Positions 32,656 through 41,039 of a stretch of DNA of 64,000 bases are shown one piece after another. The DNA is taken from positions 1 to 64,000 of the forward strand of contig DATAUE010000049.1 of the NCBI GenBank assembly GCA_036268425.1, read 5' to 3'. The stretch's first letter is position 1; every line of letters begins with the position of its first letter. The translations under genes were made by a program, and so were the position numbers. Below the pieces are notes generated by a model. The model searched no databases. It worked only from the letters and a program-made list of their open reading frames with translations, and was not told the DNA's origin. Source of the stretch: DATARH01 sp036268425 (GTDB lineage Bacteria > Pseudomonadota > Alphaproteobacteria > ATCC43930 > CGMCC-115725).

Positions 32656-33900
32656 ATGACGCGTTTCGCACCCGCCGACCTGCACGAATTGCGCGACGCC
32701 ATCAGTGCGGCGCTGGTGGTGCAGGAGCCGCTGGAATTGGTTGGCGGCGCGTCGAAAACTCGCCTCGGACGGCCGTTGCAAACCGCGCATACCCTCGACC
32801 TGTCGCGGCTCAGCGGCATCCGGGATTATGCACCGAACGAACTCGTGCTGACCGCTGCCGCTGCTACGCCGCTCTCTGATATCGAGCGGGCGCTTGTCGA
32901 GGCCGGGCAGATGCTGGCCTTTGAGCCGCCGGATTGGCGCGGTCTGCTCGATGCCGGCGCAAGCGGCACGACCGGGCCGACCCTTGGGGGAGTCCTCGCG
33001 TGCAATCTCTCGGGGCCGCGGCGTCCGAAAGCCGGTGCGGCGCGCGACCATTTTCTGGGGTTTTGCGGGGTCAGCGGCCGCGGCGAAATCTTCAAGGCCG
33101 GTGGCAAGGTCGTCAAGAACGTAACCGGTTATGACCTGAGCAAGCTGATGGCGGGGTCCTACGGCACGCTGGCGGCGCTCGAAGAAGTTACGGTCAAAGT
33201 GTTGCCGCGGCCCGAGGCCGTCGCAACGCTGTTGTTTACCGGCCTCGAGCCGGCCGCCGGGTCACGCCTGATGTCTGCGGCGATCGGGTCGCCGCATGAG
33301 GTCTCCGGCGCCGCCTACCTGCCGGCGGCAATCCCGATGCCCCTCGCGGTGCCGGCGCCAGATGCCGGCATTGTTGCATTGCGGATCGAAGGGCCGACGC
33401 CGTCGGTCGCGGCTCGCCGCACCAGCCTGTTGCGCGAACATGCCGGCACGAAGGCGGCGGAGACCCTGGCTGAATCGGAATCTGCCGCGTTCTGGCGAGC
33501 GATCGGCGAGGCGGCGCCTCTCACACCGCCGCTGGCGGCATCGGATGCGCGGGCGGTATGGCGTATTTCGGTGGCGCCGGCTCGCGGCGTCGAAATAGCC
33601 GAGGCAATCGCGCGCATGCTTTATGCGGCGTGGTTTCTCGATTGGGGCGGCGGTTTGCTGTGGGTAGCGGTTCCTGATTCGGGCGACGCCGGCAGTGCCG
33701 TCATCCGCGGCGCCATTCGTGGTGCGGATGGGCGTGGCACCGGCCATGCGACACTGGTCAAGGGTTCGCCGGGGCTGCGCCGCAGCATTGCCGTGTTCGA
33801 GCCGCAACCGCCGGCGCTCGCCGCGTTGTCTCGCCGCGTCAAAGAGGCGTTCGACCCGCATCATATCCTGAATCCCGGCCGCATGGTCGAAGGCAGCTAA
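32656..33900 (+). CDS. glcE: glycolate oxidase subunit GlcE (FAD-binding)
   Basis: 414 residues, a shorter relative of GlcD with the N-terminal FAD-binding domain: ELVGGASKTRLGRPLQTAHT, YAPNELVLTAAAATPLSDIE, a TLGGVLACNLSGPRRPKAGA segment, KAGGKVVKNVTGYDLSKLMA and a C-terminal DPHHILNPGRM. About 100 bases separate it from glcD, with no obvious promoter in between. Ends two bases ahead of glcF, so the two are coupled. Confidence 0.93.
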   Translation: MTRFAPADLHELRDAISAALVVQEPLELVGGASKTRLGRPLQTAHTLDLSRLSGIRDYAPNELVLTAAAATPLSDIERALVEAGQMLAFEPPDWRGLLDAGASGTTGPTLGGVLACNLSGPRRPKAGAARDHFLGFCGVSGRGEIFKAGGKVVKNVTGYDLSKLMAGSYGTLAALEEVTVKVLPRPEAVATLLFTGLEPAAGSRLMSAAIGSPHEVSGAAYLPAAIPMPLAVPAPDAGIVALRIEGPTPSVAARRTSLLREHAGTKAAETLAESESAAFWRAIGEAAPLTPPLAASDARAVWRISVAPARGVEIAEAIARMLYAAWFLDWGGGLLWVAVPDSGDAGSAVIRGAIRGADGRGTGHATLVKGSPGLRRSIAVFEPQPPALAALSRRVKEAFDPHHILNPGRMVEGS

Positions 33901-33902
33901 GC

Positions 33903-35195
33903 GTGCAAACCGACTTTACGCTCGCCCAGCTCGCCGATTCGGACACCGCCGCGTCGGAAAAGATCCTGCGGACCTGTGTGCATTGCGGGTTCTGCACCGC
34001 GACCTGCCCGACCTATGTGCTACTCGGCGACGAACTCGACAGTCCGCGCGGCCGCATCTACCTGATCAAGAACATGCTGGAACAAGGCGGCCCGGCCAGC
34101 GCCGAGACCGTCAAGCATGTCGACCGCTGCCTGTCGTGTCTCTCCTGCATGACGACTTGCCCATCGGGCGTCAATTACATGCATCTGGTCGATCACGGCC
34201 GCAAATACATCGAAGAGCATTACCGCCGGCCGTGGTTTGAGCGCGTGTTGCGGCGCATGCTCGGGCGGGTCCTGAGCCGGCCGGCCCTGATGCGGCTGGC
34301 CCTGCTCGGGGCGAGTATCGCGAAACCGCTCGCCGCTCTGATGCCGCCGCGGTTGCGGCCGTTATTGGCGTTGGCGCCGCCGAGCGTGCCCAACCCGTCA
34401 CCGGTCGACCGGCCGCAGGTATTTCCGGCGGCCGGTGTGCGCCGGATACGGGTTGCGCTGATGCCGGGCTGCGCACAGCAAGTACTAATGCCGGCAATCA
34501 ACGAGGCGACGATTCGGCTGTTGACGCGGCACGGCGTCGAGGTGGTCGTCGCCGCAGGCAGCGGCTGCTGCGGTGCGCTGGTGCATCACCTCGGCGAGGA
34601 AACGCCGGCTCTCGCGCTGGCCCGAGCCAATATCGATGCGTGGGAGCGGACGCGGGCCGAGGGCGGGCTTGACGCCGTCGTGAGCAACGCGTCGGGCTGC
34701 GGTACGATGGTCAAGGATTACGGGTTCCTGTTCCGCGACGATCCAGCCTATGCCGAAAAGGCGGCGGCGATCGCGGCGATGACGCGCGACATCAGCGAGA
34801 TCGTCGCCGAACTCGGATTGCAAGCGGCGGGCGACCATATCCCACCGCTACGGGTCGCCTACCATTCGGCCTGCTCCTTGCAGCATGGCCAGCGTATCGA
34901 CCGCGAGCCAAAGGCGCTGCTCGTCGCTGCCGGATTTGCCGTCGCCGAGGTGCCGGAAGGGCATCTGTGCTGCGGCTCGGCGGGCACCTACAATTTGTTG
35001 CAGCCGGAACTGGCCGCGGCGTTGCGCGAGCGCAAGCTCGCCAATATCGCATTGACCCGCGCGGACCTGATCGCCGCCGGCAATATCGGCTGCATCACGC
35101 AGCTTGCCGGCGGGCTGCCGCTGCCGGTGGTGCATACGGTCGAGTTGCTCGATTGGGCAACCGGCGGCCCAAAACCCACCGCGTTGGCCCCGTGA
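33903..35195 (+). CDS. glcF: glycolate oxidase iron-sulfur subunit GlcF
   Basis: 430 residues. Two 4Fe-4S motifs at the N-terminus, CVHCGFCTATCP and CLSCLSCMTTCP, followed by two CCG domains (GSGCCGALVHHLG and HLCCGSAGTYNLLQPELA). It passes electrons from the flavin subunits to the quinone pool. Start is GTG 33903, two bases after the glcE stop. It converges with the VTT membrane protein gene, stop codons adjacent. Confidence 0.94.
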   Translation: MQTDFTLAQLADSDTAASEKILRTCVHCGFCTATCPTYVLLGDELDSPRGRIYLIKNMLEQGGPASAETVKHVDRCLSCLSCMTTCPSGVNYMHLVDHGRKYIEEHYRRPWFERVLRRMLGRVLSRPALMRLALLGASIAKPLAALMPPRLRPLLALAPPSVPNPSPVDRPQVFPAAGVRRIRVALMPGCAQQVLMPAINEATIRLLTRHGVEVVVAAGSGCCGALVHHLGEETPALALARANIDAWERTRAEGGLDAVVSNASGCGTMVKDYGFLFRDDPAYAEKAAAIAAMTRDISEIVAELGLQAAGDHIPPLRVAYHSACSLQHGQRIDREPKALLVAAGFAVAEVPEGHLCCGSAGTYNLLQPELAAALRERKLANIALTRADLIAAGNIGCITQLAGGLPLPVVHTVELLDWATGGPKPTALAP

Positions 35196-35196
35196 T

Positions 35197-35889
35197 TTAC
35201 GCGCCGGAAGCCTGGCGTAGACGGCGGCGGGCCAGCACCGGGATCAGCAATGACAGCACGAGGGCGGTGAGGCCGATCAGGCTCGGCCACAGTACCGCAT
35301 GACGCCAGCCGGCGCCGCCCAGCAGGGCGCGGCCCCCGGCGGCGCCGAGATCGGCATAGGCGATGGTCAGCGGCAGTTGCCCGATCAGCGAGCCGACGGC
35401 GTAGGTGCCGAGTCGCACACGCGTCAGCCCGAGCGCGTAATTGCTCAGGCTATGCGGGATGATCGGGACCAGACGCACCACGGCGACGGCCCGCCAGCCG
35501 CCGCGCTCGACATATGACAGCAACGTCCCGAGGCGCGCCCACTCGGCCCGACGGGCGTTAGAGCCTTCAACAAACCCGGCATTGATGTAGCGCGCCGCGA
35601 GAAATCCGGCGATCGCACCGGCGACGCTGCCGGTCGCCGCCCAGACGATGCCCCACCACATGCCGAACACCAGTCCCGCGCCGACCGCCAGCAGGGTGCG
35701 CGGCACGAAGAACAAGCTCGCGGCAATATGGATCAGCAGAAAAACCAGGGGTGCCAGGGGATTGGCGCCGATCAGCGCCGGCAAGGCAAGCGGGTCGAAC
35801 AACCCGCGCCAGCGCCACGCCGCGAGCACGCCGGCGGCCAGCAGGACGAGCAGTACAAGTCTGCCGATCGCGGCGCGGTGGCGTATCAC
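35197..35889 (-). CDS. TVP38/TMEM64 (VTT domain) membrane protein
   Basis: 230 residues with about six membrane helices. The VTT/DedA-like core includes FFVPRTLLAVGAGLVFGMWW, GSVAGAIAGFLAARYI and VRLVPIIPHSLSNYALGL, with the family's Arg and Pro residues. Such proteins are thought to be lipid scramblases or proton-coupled transporters. It starts with GTG and overlaps the glycosyltransferase stop by four bases (GTGA), so the two are translationally coupled; this pairing suggests a role in moving or building a lipid-linked sugar. Confidence 0.85.
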   Translation of the reverse strand: MIRHRAAIGRLVLLVLLAAGVLAAWRWRGLFDPLALPALIGANPLAPLVFLLIHIAASLFFVPRTLLAVGAGLVFGMWWGIVWAATGSVAGAIAGFLAARYINAGFVEGSNARRAEWARLGTLLSYVERGGWRAVAVVRLVPIIPHSLSNYALGLTRVRLGTYAVGSLIGQLPLTIAYADLGAAGGRALLGGAGWRHAVLWPSLIGLTALVLSLLIPVLARRRLRQASGA

Positions 35890-36671
35890 GCGACTGGCTC
35901 GGCGGGCGCGGTATTGGCTGCGCGCGCCGATGCGACCGCCGGTTCGGCTGCGCTATCGTGGGAGACAAGTTGCGGCCGGACGCCGCGTCGCCGCAGCCAC
36001 ATCACGCCGAGCAGGTCGGCGATGCTGACCGCGAGGCGATCGAGCACGCCGTATTTCGACAGCCCGCGCTGCCGCGGCCGATGATTGACCGGCACCGAAC
36101 GCACAATGCCGCCTTCGCGCAACACCAGGGCCGGCAGAAACCGGTGCATATGATCGAACGCCGGCAAATCCAGAAACAGCGCGCGGGGAAACAGCTTCAG
36201 CCCGCAGCCGGTATCGGGCGTGTCGTCGTGCAGCATCCGGCGGCGCACGGCGTTGGCAATGCGCGAGGCTTTGCGCTTCGACCAGGTATCGCGCCGCCGC
36301 GCGCGGTGCCCGGCGATCAGCAGTGGCGGTATGTTTGGGCTAGCCTGCGCCAGTTGCCACAGGGCGGGAATATCCGCCGGGTCATTCTGCCCGTCGCCGT
36401 CGATTGTGGCGATCCAGATGCCGCGCGCCGCCTTGACGCCGCTGCGGATCGCGGTGCTCTGGCCGCAACTGCGCGCATGCCGCACCAGCCGGAGTTGCGG
36501 CACCGTCATCTGCAGGCGGCTGATTTCGACAACGGTGGCATCGTCGCTGCCGTCATCGACATAGACGATCTCATAGGGTACCGCGCCGTCGAGTGCGGCG
36601 GTGATTTCGGCGACAAGCGGGGCGATGTTGCCGGCCTCGTTCTTGACCGGGATGACGACCGACAGATCCAT
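35886..36671 (-). CDS. family 2 glycosyltransferase (dolichol/polyprenyl-phosphate sugar synthase-like)
   Basis: 261-residue GT-A glycosyltransferase: N-terminal DLSVVIPVKNEAGNIAPLVA, the VYVDDGSDDATVVEISRL nucleotide-sugar motif, IATIDGDGQNDPADIPALW with the metal-binding DGD, and a VNHRPRQRGLSKYGVLDRL acceptor-site block. It resembles polyprenyl-phosphate mannose/glucose synthases without C-terminal membrane helices. It sits 12 bases after the Rieske oxygenase gene and overlaps the VTT gene. The sugar is unknown. Confidence 0.85.
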   Translation of the reverse strand: MDLSVVIPVKNEAGNIAPLVAEITAALDGAVPYEIVYVDDGSDDATVVEISRLQMTVPQLRLVRHARSCGQSTAIRSGVKAARGIWIATIDGDGQNDPADIPALWQLAQASPNIPPLLIAGHRARRRDTWSKRKASRIANAVRRRMLHDDTPDTGCGLKLFPRALFLDLPAFDHMHRFLPALVLREGGIVRSVPVNHRPRQRGLSKYGVLDRLAVSIADLLGVMWLRRRGVRPQLVSHDSAAEPAVASARAANTAPAEPVA

Positions 36672-36683
36672 GCGCGACGCAGC

Positions 36684-37850
36684 TTATTCGGCTGCCATCC
36701 GAGGCGCGGCAGCGGCAAGCGCCGCCGTGATGCTGCGATGGTAGTGCTGCAAGGCCGGTTCATTGCGCCCGAACACGATCGAATCCTGGGCACCCGAATG
36801 AAAGCCGCGCTGCATGCCCTCGCAGGTCGGAAAATCCTCGCACTCGACGGTCGCCATCAAAATGTTGAAGTTGTTGTCCCAATGCTGCTTGGATTTCGGG
36901 TTGTCAACCGGCACCGGGATATAGAGCGATACATACATAACGGTGTCGTCCACCGTAGTGCCGGGGAACATATGCCATGTTTCGACATGGTCGCGCTGAA
37001 ACGTAAAGACCGTGTTCGGGAACAGCACAGAGATCACGACCGTGTGGTCCAATACATCCCACTGGTCTTCCGGCACGCCGCGCAGTTCATCAAAATTGCG
37101 CCGCGCCGCAACCATCCGATGGTTCGGACCGAACGCATCGAAGGTGCAGCGGTTGCTGTGAAATAGCGGGCTGACCGTTTCCGGGTGGAGATGCTGCAGG
37201 TGATAGGTCTCGCCAAACGTATCGACGGCGAGCTTCCAGTTCATTTTCCGCCGTAACACGCGCGTTTCATAGTGATGGTAGGTATCGAGCCGATAGGCCG
37301 CGAGATCGAGGCCGAGACCGGCGAGGTGATTGTCAATGTCGAAATGTGCTTCGGGGGTCGCCGCGGCCCAGATCATCCCGTATTTCTCGACGACCGGAAT
37401 CGGCCGCAGCCCGTGCGTCGCGCGCTCCGCCGCGGCAAAGGACGGTTCGTCGGGTCGCGCGATCAGCGCTCCGTCAAGCCCATAGCACCAGCCGTGATAG
37501 GGGCAGCGAAAGTCCTTTTCGCCGCTGCCGCTGCCTTCGGCGACGCGCGCGCCGCGATGCCGGCACGCATTCAGAAATCCGCCGAGCGAGCCATCGGCGC
37601 GGCGCACGAACAGCATCGGAACGCCGGTATAATCATGCGTCATCCAGTCGCCCGGCTTGGGCAGCAACACGCTGAGCCCGATATTGATCGGCCCGTTGCG
37701 AAAAAACAGCTCATTCTCATGGGCCGCCTGCCGGGGACAGGTGTAATCGGTTACCGGGTTGCGGTAGATGCTGTCGGCCAGCGCCGTCGTCCGCTGATCC
37801 AGATAAGTAAACAGCTTGCGCGCTTCGGCGATCTGGTCCTGACGGCGCAT
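36684..37850 (-). CDS. Rieske [2Fe-2S] aromatic-ring-hydroxylating oxygenase, alpha subunit
   Basis: 388 residues. The Rieske cluster motif is CRHRG and CPYHGW (C-x-H, 17 residues, C-x2-H). The catalytic domain has DTFGETYHLQHLHPE, giving the two His of the mononuclear iron site. Overall length matches stand-alone alpha subunits; no beta subunit, ferredoxin or reductase gene is adjacent. It is probably transcribed with the glycosyltransferase and VTT genes downstream. Substrate unknown: aromatic acids, quaternary amines or steroids are all possible in this family. Confidence 0.87.
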   Translation of the reverse strand: MRRQDQIAEARKLFTYLDQRTTALADSIYRNPVTDYTCPRQAAHENELFFRNGPINIGLSVLLPKPGDWMTHDYTGVPMLFVRRADGSLGGFLNACRHRGARVAEGSGSGEKDFRCPYHGWCYGLDGALIARPDEPSFAAAERATHGLRPIPVVEKYGMIWAAATPEAHFDIDNHLAGLGLDLAAYRLDTYHHYETRVLRRKMNWKLAVDTFGETYHLQHLHPETVSPLFHSNRCTFDAFGPNHRMVAARRNFDELRGVPEDQWDVLDHTVVISVLFPNTVFTFQRDHVETWHMFPGTTVDDTVMYVSLYIPVPVDNPKSKQHWDNNFNILMATVECEDFPTCEGMQRGFHSGAQDSIVFGRNEPALQHYHRSITAALAAAAPRMAAE

Positions 37851-37939
37851 CGGCCGCGCTCCCCGACAATCTTTTCGCTGTGCATCATAGCACTAAAACG
37901 CGCCGCCGACCCCACCCCCATTCCGTCCCCCGTTCCGCC

Positions 37940-38683
37940 TCAATGGGTCTGCCGGTAGTAGTAGTCGCCGAGCATCTCGTGCAGTGCATGTGACGTGTCA
38001 TGCAGCGCCGCGACGCTGGGCAGAAAATCGTCGAAACTTCCCTTGGCCGGGGCGGTGCGCGGCATCGGCCAGGGCAGCACGGTCAGCCCGATACGCTCGA
38101 ACGTCCATACCGCACGCGGCAGGTGCCAGGCTTGGCTGACGAGGATCACATTCGTCAGATTTTCGCGGTGCAGCAGCGGCGCCAGGAAAGCCGCATTCTC
38201 CCAAGTCGTGCGCGACCGGTTCTCGACCCAGCGCACCGGCACGCCGAAATCGGTTTCGAGCGCGGCCTTCATCAGCGCGGCTTCGCTCTGATGCTGGTCG
38301 TTGCGCGTATTGCCGCCGCTGACGATGACGGGCAAATGCAGTTCGCGATAGGCCTGTGCCGCATAGGCAACGCGTTCCAGCGATAACGGTCCCAGAACGT
38401 CGGGGATCCCGGCATTGTCGCCGTACCGGACATCGCCGCCGAGCACGATAATCGCCTGGGCCGCATGGAAATCAGGCGGTGGCGATATCGGGCCTTCAAC
38501 CTGGCGCAGCAGCCAGGTCGACAGTGCCGGGGTAGCGCAGGCGTAAAGGCATAGGCTCGACAACAGCACCAGGGCGATACCGCCGCGCCGCCACACCAAC
38601 GCTAGTAGCGCACCAGCCAGCGCCAGCGTGATAAACAGCGCCGGGGGCGACAGCACACCACTCGACACCCAATGGATCAGCAT
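37940..38683 (-). CDS. YdcF family (DUF218) membrane-associated protein
   Basis: 247 residues. Two membrane helices at the N-terminus (VLSPPALFITLALAGALLAL and IALVLLSSLCLYAC), then the DUF218 domain. The domain shows AIIVLGGDVRYGD, SLERVAYAAQAYREL, PVIVSGGN and VILVSQAWHLPRAVWTFERI. These proteins (SanA/ElyC-type) act in the envelope, some in polysaccharide or peptidoglycan metabolism. Start ATG 38683. Confidence 0.85.
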   Translation of the reverse strand: MLIHWVSSGVLSPPALFITLALAGALLALVWRRGGIALVLLSSLCLYACATPALSTWLLRQVEGPISPPPDFHAAQAIIVLGGDVRYGDNAGIPDVLGPLSLERVAYAAQAYRELHLPVIVSGGNTRNDQHQSEAALMKAALETDFGVPVRWVENRSRTTWENAAFLAPLLHRENLTNVILVSQAWHLPRAVWTFERIGLTVLPWPMPRTAPAKGSFDDFLPSVAALHDTSHALHEMLGDYYYRQTH

Positions 38684-38725
38684 CGTGCGGCGCCGAGGAG
38701 GTGGGCTGGCGCTGTCCGGCTCGCG

Positions 38726-39358
38726 TCAGGCCGCGCGGGTATATTTTGCGCAAACGACCCGCAGATGGTCGCGGAAATGCGGCCGCATGCGGCGCGTCCA
38801 CTCGGTGTCGGCGGCGCTCTTCCAGGCGGCGGTTGTCTGCACGTCGGGCGATACGAGGTGGTACAGCGCGACGTATCGCCGATTTGCGCTGGTGGCGCGG
38901 AAACGGCGGGCGCACAGCACGCCCGGCACAGCGGCGAGCGCCGGAATGTGCTCCTTGTCATACCATTCGTTGAATTCTGCCTCGGCGGCCGGGTCGCAAT
39001 TCATCGAATTGAGCAGCAGGGCGCCGGCATTGTCGGGCGGCAGGCGGTCGCCGGGGAGGGTCTGCTCGCCCTCGAAACGCATCAGCCGCTCGACCTGGCC
39101 TGTCACTCGCTTTGACCACGGCGACAGATTGGCGCCGCCGATCGCGGTGTAGCCCGGGCCTTGCAACACGCCGATGGTGTCGAGATCATAGGTCGCGATC
39201 GACACGCGCTTGTCCTGCGTGCCCATCCAGCGCTGGCATGCCAGGAACCCCGGCACACGCTGCCGCTCGGGCAAGTGTTCGGTATCGTACCAGTCGTGGA
39301 ACTCGTCGTCGTCGGCGTTGCCGATGTTCATCGCTGCGATCAGTATGCCCTTGGCCAT
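38726..39358 (-). CDS. two-domain dimeric alpha/beta-barrel (EthD-like) protein
   Basis: 210 residues made of two similar halves. Each half has a ferredoxin-like barrel motif: DEFHDWYDTEHLPERQRVPG then EFNEWYDKEHIPALAAVPGV. The repeated WYD-EH-P--VPG is typical of dimeric alpha/beta-barrel proteins found in catabolic clusters, some acting as decarboxylases or isomerases. No specific function can be read. GGGAGGG precedes the ATG. It lies between a YdcF gene and an SDR gene on the same strand and probably belongs with the SDR. Confidence 0.7.
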   Translation of the reverse strand: MAKGILIAAMNIGNADDDEFHDWYDTEHLPERQRVPGFLACQRWMGTQDKRVSIATYDLDTIGVLQGPGYTAIGGANLSPWSKRVTGQVERLMRFEGEQTLPGDRLPPDNAGALLLNSMNCDPAAEAEFNEWYDKEHIPALAAVPGVLCARRFRATSANRRYVALYHLVSPDVQTTAAWKSAADTEWTRRMRPHFRDHLRVVCAKYTRAA

Positions 39359-39424
39359 GAAACGCCCTCCCTTCGGGTATCTGGCGGCAGGATATGCGCA
39401 ATGCCCGACGGCGTTAAGCGCCGG

Positions 39425-40150
39425 CTATGCGCCGCCGTAGACCGGGATGATGGCGCCGCGCGTCACCTTGTTTTCCGGCGACGCCAGAAAGGCAATGACT
39501 TCGGCGACGGCGCTCGGCGCCACCCAGCAGCTATGGTCGGCGTCGGGCATGGCGCCGCGATTGGCCGGCGTATCAAGGATCGAGGGTGCGACCGCGTTGA
39601 TCCAGATTTCCTCGTTGGCGGTTTCCTGCGCCAGCGCCTCGGTCATCGCGGCGACCGCGGCTTTCGAAGCGGTGTAGGCGACCATCCCGGAACCGAGCCG
39701 CGGCTCCAGCGCCGGGCGTGCCGCGATGTTGACGATGCGGCCGCCTTTGCTGTCGCCCGGGCCGGGTTGGCTGCGGCCGCGGATCGCGCGGATCGCTGCT
39801 GCCGAGCACAGGAACGACGACAGTGCATTCATCTGAAACTGGTCGGCGAACGCGACCGCCGAGGTCTCGGCGACGGGCGACATCGCAAAACCGCCGGCGA
39901 GGTGCACCGACCCCCAAAGCGGCGGCAGGCTGGCATAAAACCGCCGCACCGCAACTTCGTCGGCGAGATCGACGCCGGTCGTTACCCGAACGTCGGCGTC
40001 GTTGCGGTGCGGGTAATGCTCAAGCTCGGCGGCAACCATGTTGGTGACGTGGCACACGGCACCGGCCGCGCGCAATGCCGCGACCACTGCAATGCCCAAG
40101 GCACCGGTGCCGCCGGTCACGACAATGTTGGCGCCGTGAAACGCGACCAT
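39425..40150 (-). CDS. short-chain dehydrogenase/reductase
   Basis: 241-residue SDR. NAD(P)-binding loop VTGGTGALGIAVVAAL at residues about 10-26; catalytic Tyr-x-x-x-Lys in GMVAYTASKAAVAAM. The usual catalytic Ser position is not clear in the NIAARPALEPRLG segment, so activity may be altered. Ends with VTRGAIIPVYGGA as in typical fabG-like SDRs. It is 66 bases upstream of the EthD-like gene and about 95 bases downstream of pcp, all minus strand. Confidence 0.82.
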   Translation of the reverse strand: MVAFHGANIVVTGGTGALGIAVVAALRAAGAVCHVTNMVAAELEHYPHRNDADVRVTTGVDLADEVAVRRFYASLPPLWGSVHLAGGFAMSPVAETSAVAFADQFQMNALSSFLCSAAAIRAIRGRSQPGPGDSKGGRIVNIAARPALEPRLGSGMVAYTASKAAVAAMTEALAQETANEEIWINAVAPSILDTPANRGAMPDADHSCWVAPSAVAEVIAFLASPENKVTRGAIIPVYGGA

Positions 40151-40245
40151 GCCTCACCCTCCGCGTTGTTTCGGCGCGACGGTGCGCCCTCGGCGTCGGT
40201 GATAGCACGCGCGGCGCGATAGCTCCAATCGGCTGGCGGCTCCGC

Positions 40246-40887
40246 TTAGCTGATCGCGCCTTCTGACACGGCGATGTCGCCGCGCCGTGCGGCGGCCACC
40301 GCCAGGATGGTCTCGATGCCGCGCACAATATCGTCGAGCGCCAGCGACGGAGCGCCGTCAAGCAGCGCCGCCTGGCTCGGTAGATAAGGTACATGCAGGA
40401 ACCCGCAACGCATCGCCGGGAAGCGGGTCGCGGCGAGATGCATCAATCCGTAAAAGACATGGTTGCAGACAAACGTGCCCGCGGTATTCGACACGACAGC
40501 CGGCAAGCCGGCGCTGCGCAATGCCGCCACTGCGGCCTTGATCGGCAACGTCGCGAAATAGGCCGGTGGGCCATCCGCGATTACCGGCCGGTCGATCGGC
40601 TGCCGGCCCAGATTATCGGGGATGCGTGCGTCGTCGATATTGATCGCGACCCGCTCCAGCGATAACGCCGAGCGACCGCCTGCAAGCCCGACGCACAGAA
40701 CGATGTCAGGAGCAGAGGTCTCGATCGCATCCGCCAAAGCATCGAGCGACCGCCCGAATGCGGTCGGCAACACCCGCGTCGCCAGGGTCAGCCGGCCGAG
40801 CGTCGCCGGCAATCTGGATACCGCCTCGCCGGAAGGGTTGAGCGGCGAAGCACCGAACGGCTCGAAACCGGTGACCAGGACCTTCAC
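40246..40887 (-). CDS. pcp: pyrrolidone-carboxylate peptidase
   Basis: 213-residue cysteine peptidase (C15) that removes N-terminal pyroglutamate. VLVTGFEPFGASPLNPS opens the fold; the catalytic Glu is in LERVAINIDDARIPDN, the Cys in VVSNTAGTFVCNHVFYGLMH, and the His in RCGFLHVPYLPSQ. I choose GTG 40887 since the family starts with KVLVTGFEPF; the longer frame runs into the dyad-rich promoter. Divergent from the HpaB-type gene with 132 bases between them. Confidence 0.92.
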   Translation of the reverse strand: MKVLVTGFEPFGASPLNPSGEAVSRLPATLGRLTLATRVLPTAFGRSLDALADAIETSAPDIVLCVGLAGGRSALSLERVAINIDDARIPDNLGRQPIDRPVIADGPPAYFATLPIKAAVAALRSAGLPAVVSNTAGTFVCNHVFYGLMHLAATRFPAMRCGFLHVPYLPSQAALLDGAPSLALDDIVRGIETILAVAAARRGDIAVSEGAIS

Positions 40888-40937
40888 GGCACAGCGTTCC
40901 TGTCTGACCCGTATCAGAGTGCGCCGGTCAGAGTGAG

Positions 40938-41039
40938 CCGGCATGATGCCGGGTGCAACGGTAGTACTTTTCGATCAGACTGGACTGGGCAGTATCTGTT
41001 CCATATGCTCCGGTATGTAATGGAACAATCGGAACAGAT
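40938..41039. promoter_or_regulatory. dyad-rich divergent promoter/operator between pcp and the HTH-HpaB gene
   Basis: Three exact inverted repeats are packed here. CCGGCAT-G-ATGCCGG is at 40938-40952; TGTTCCAT (40997-41004) faces ATGGAACA (41020-41027); ATCTGTTCC (40994-41002) faces GGAACAGAT (41031-41039). The repeated TGTTCC/GGAACA half-site looks like an operator, and it overlaps the first codons of the rightward gene, whose product carries an HTH. Confidence 0.6.

Noticed and set aside
31234..33051. 605-codon minus-strand open frame opposite glcD and glcE
   Set aside because: It spans two real genes on the other strand and has no ribosome site or domain.
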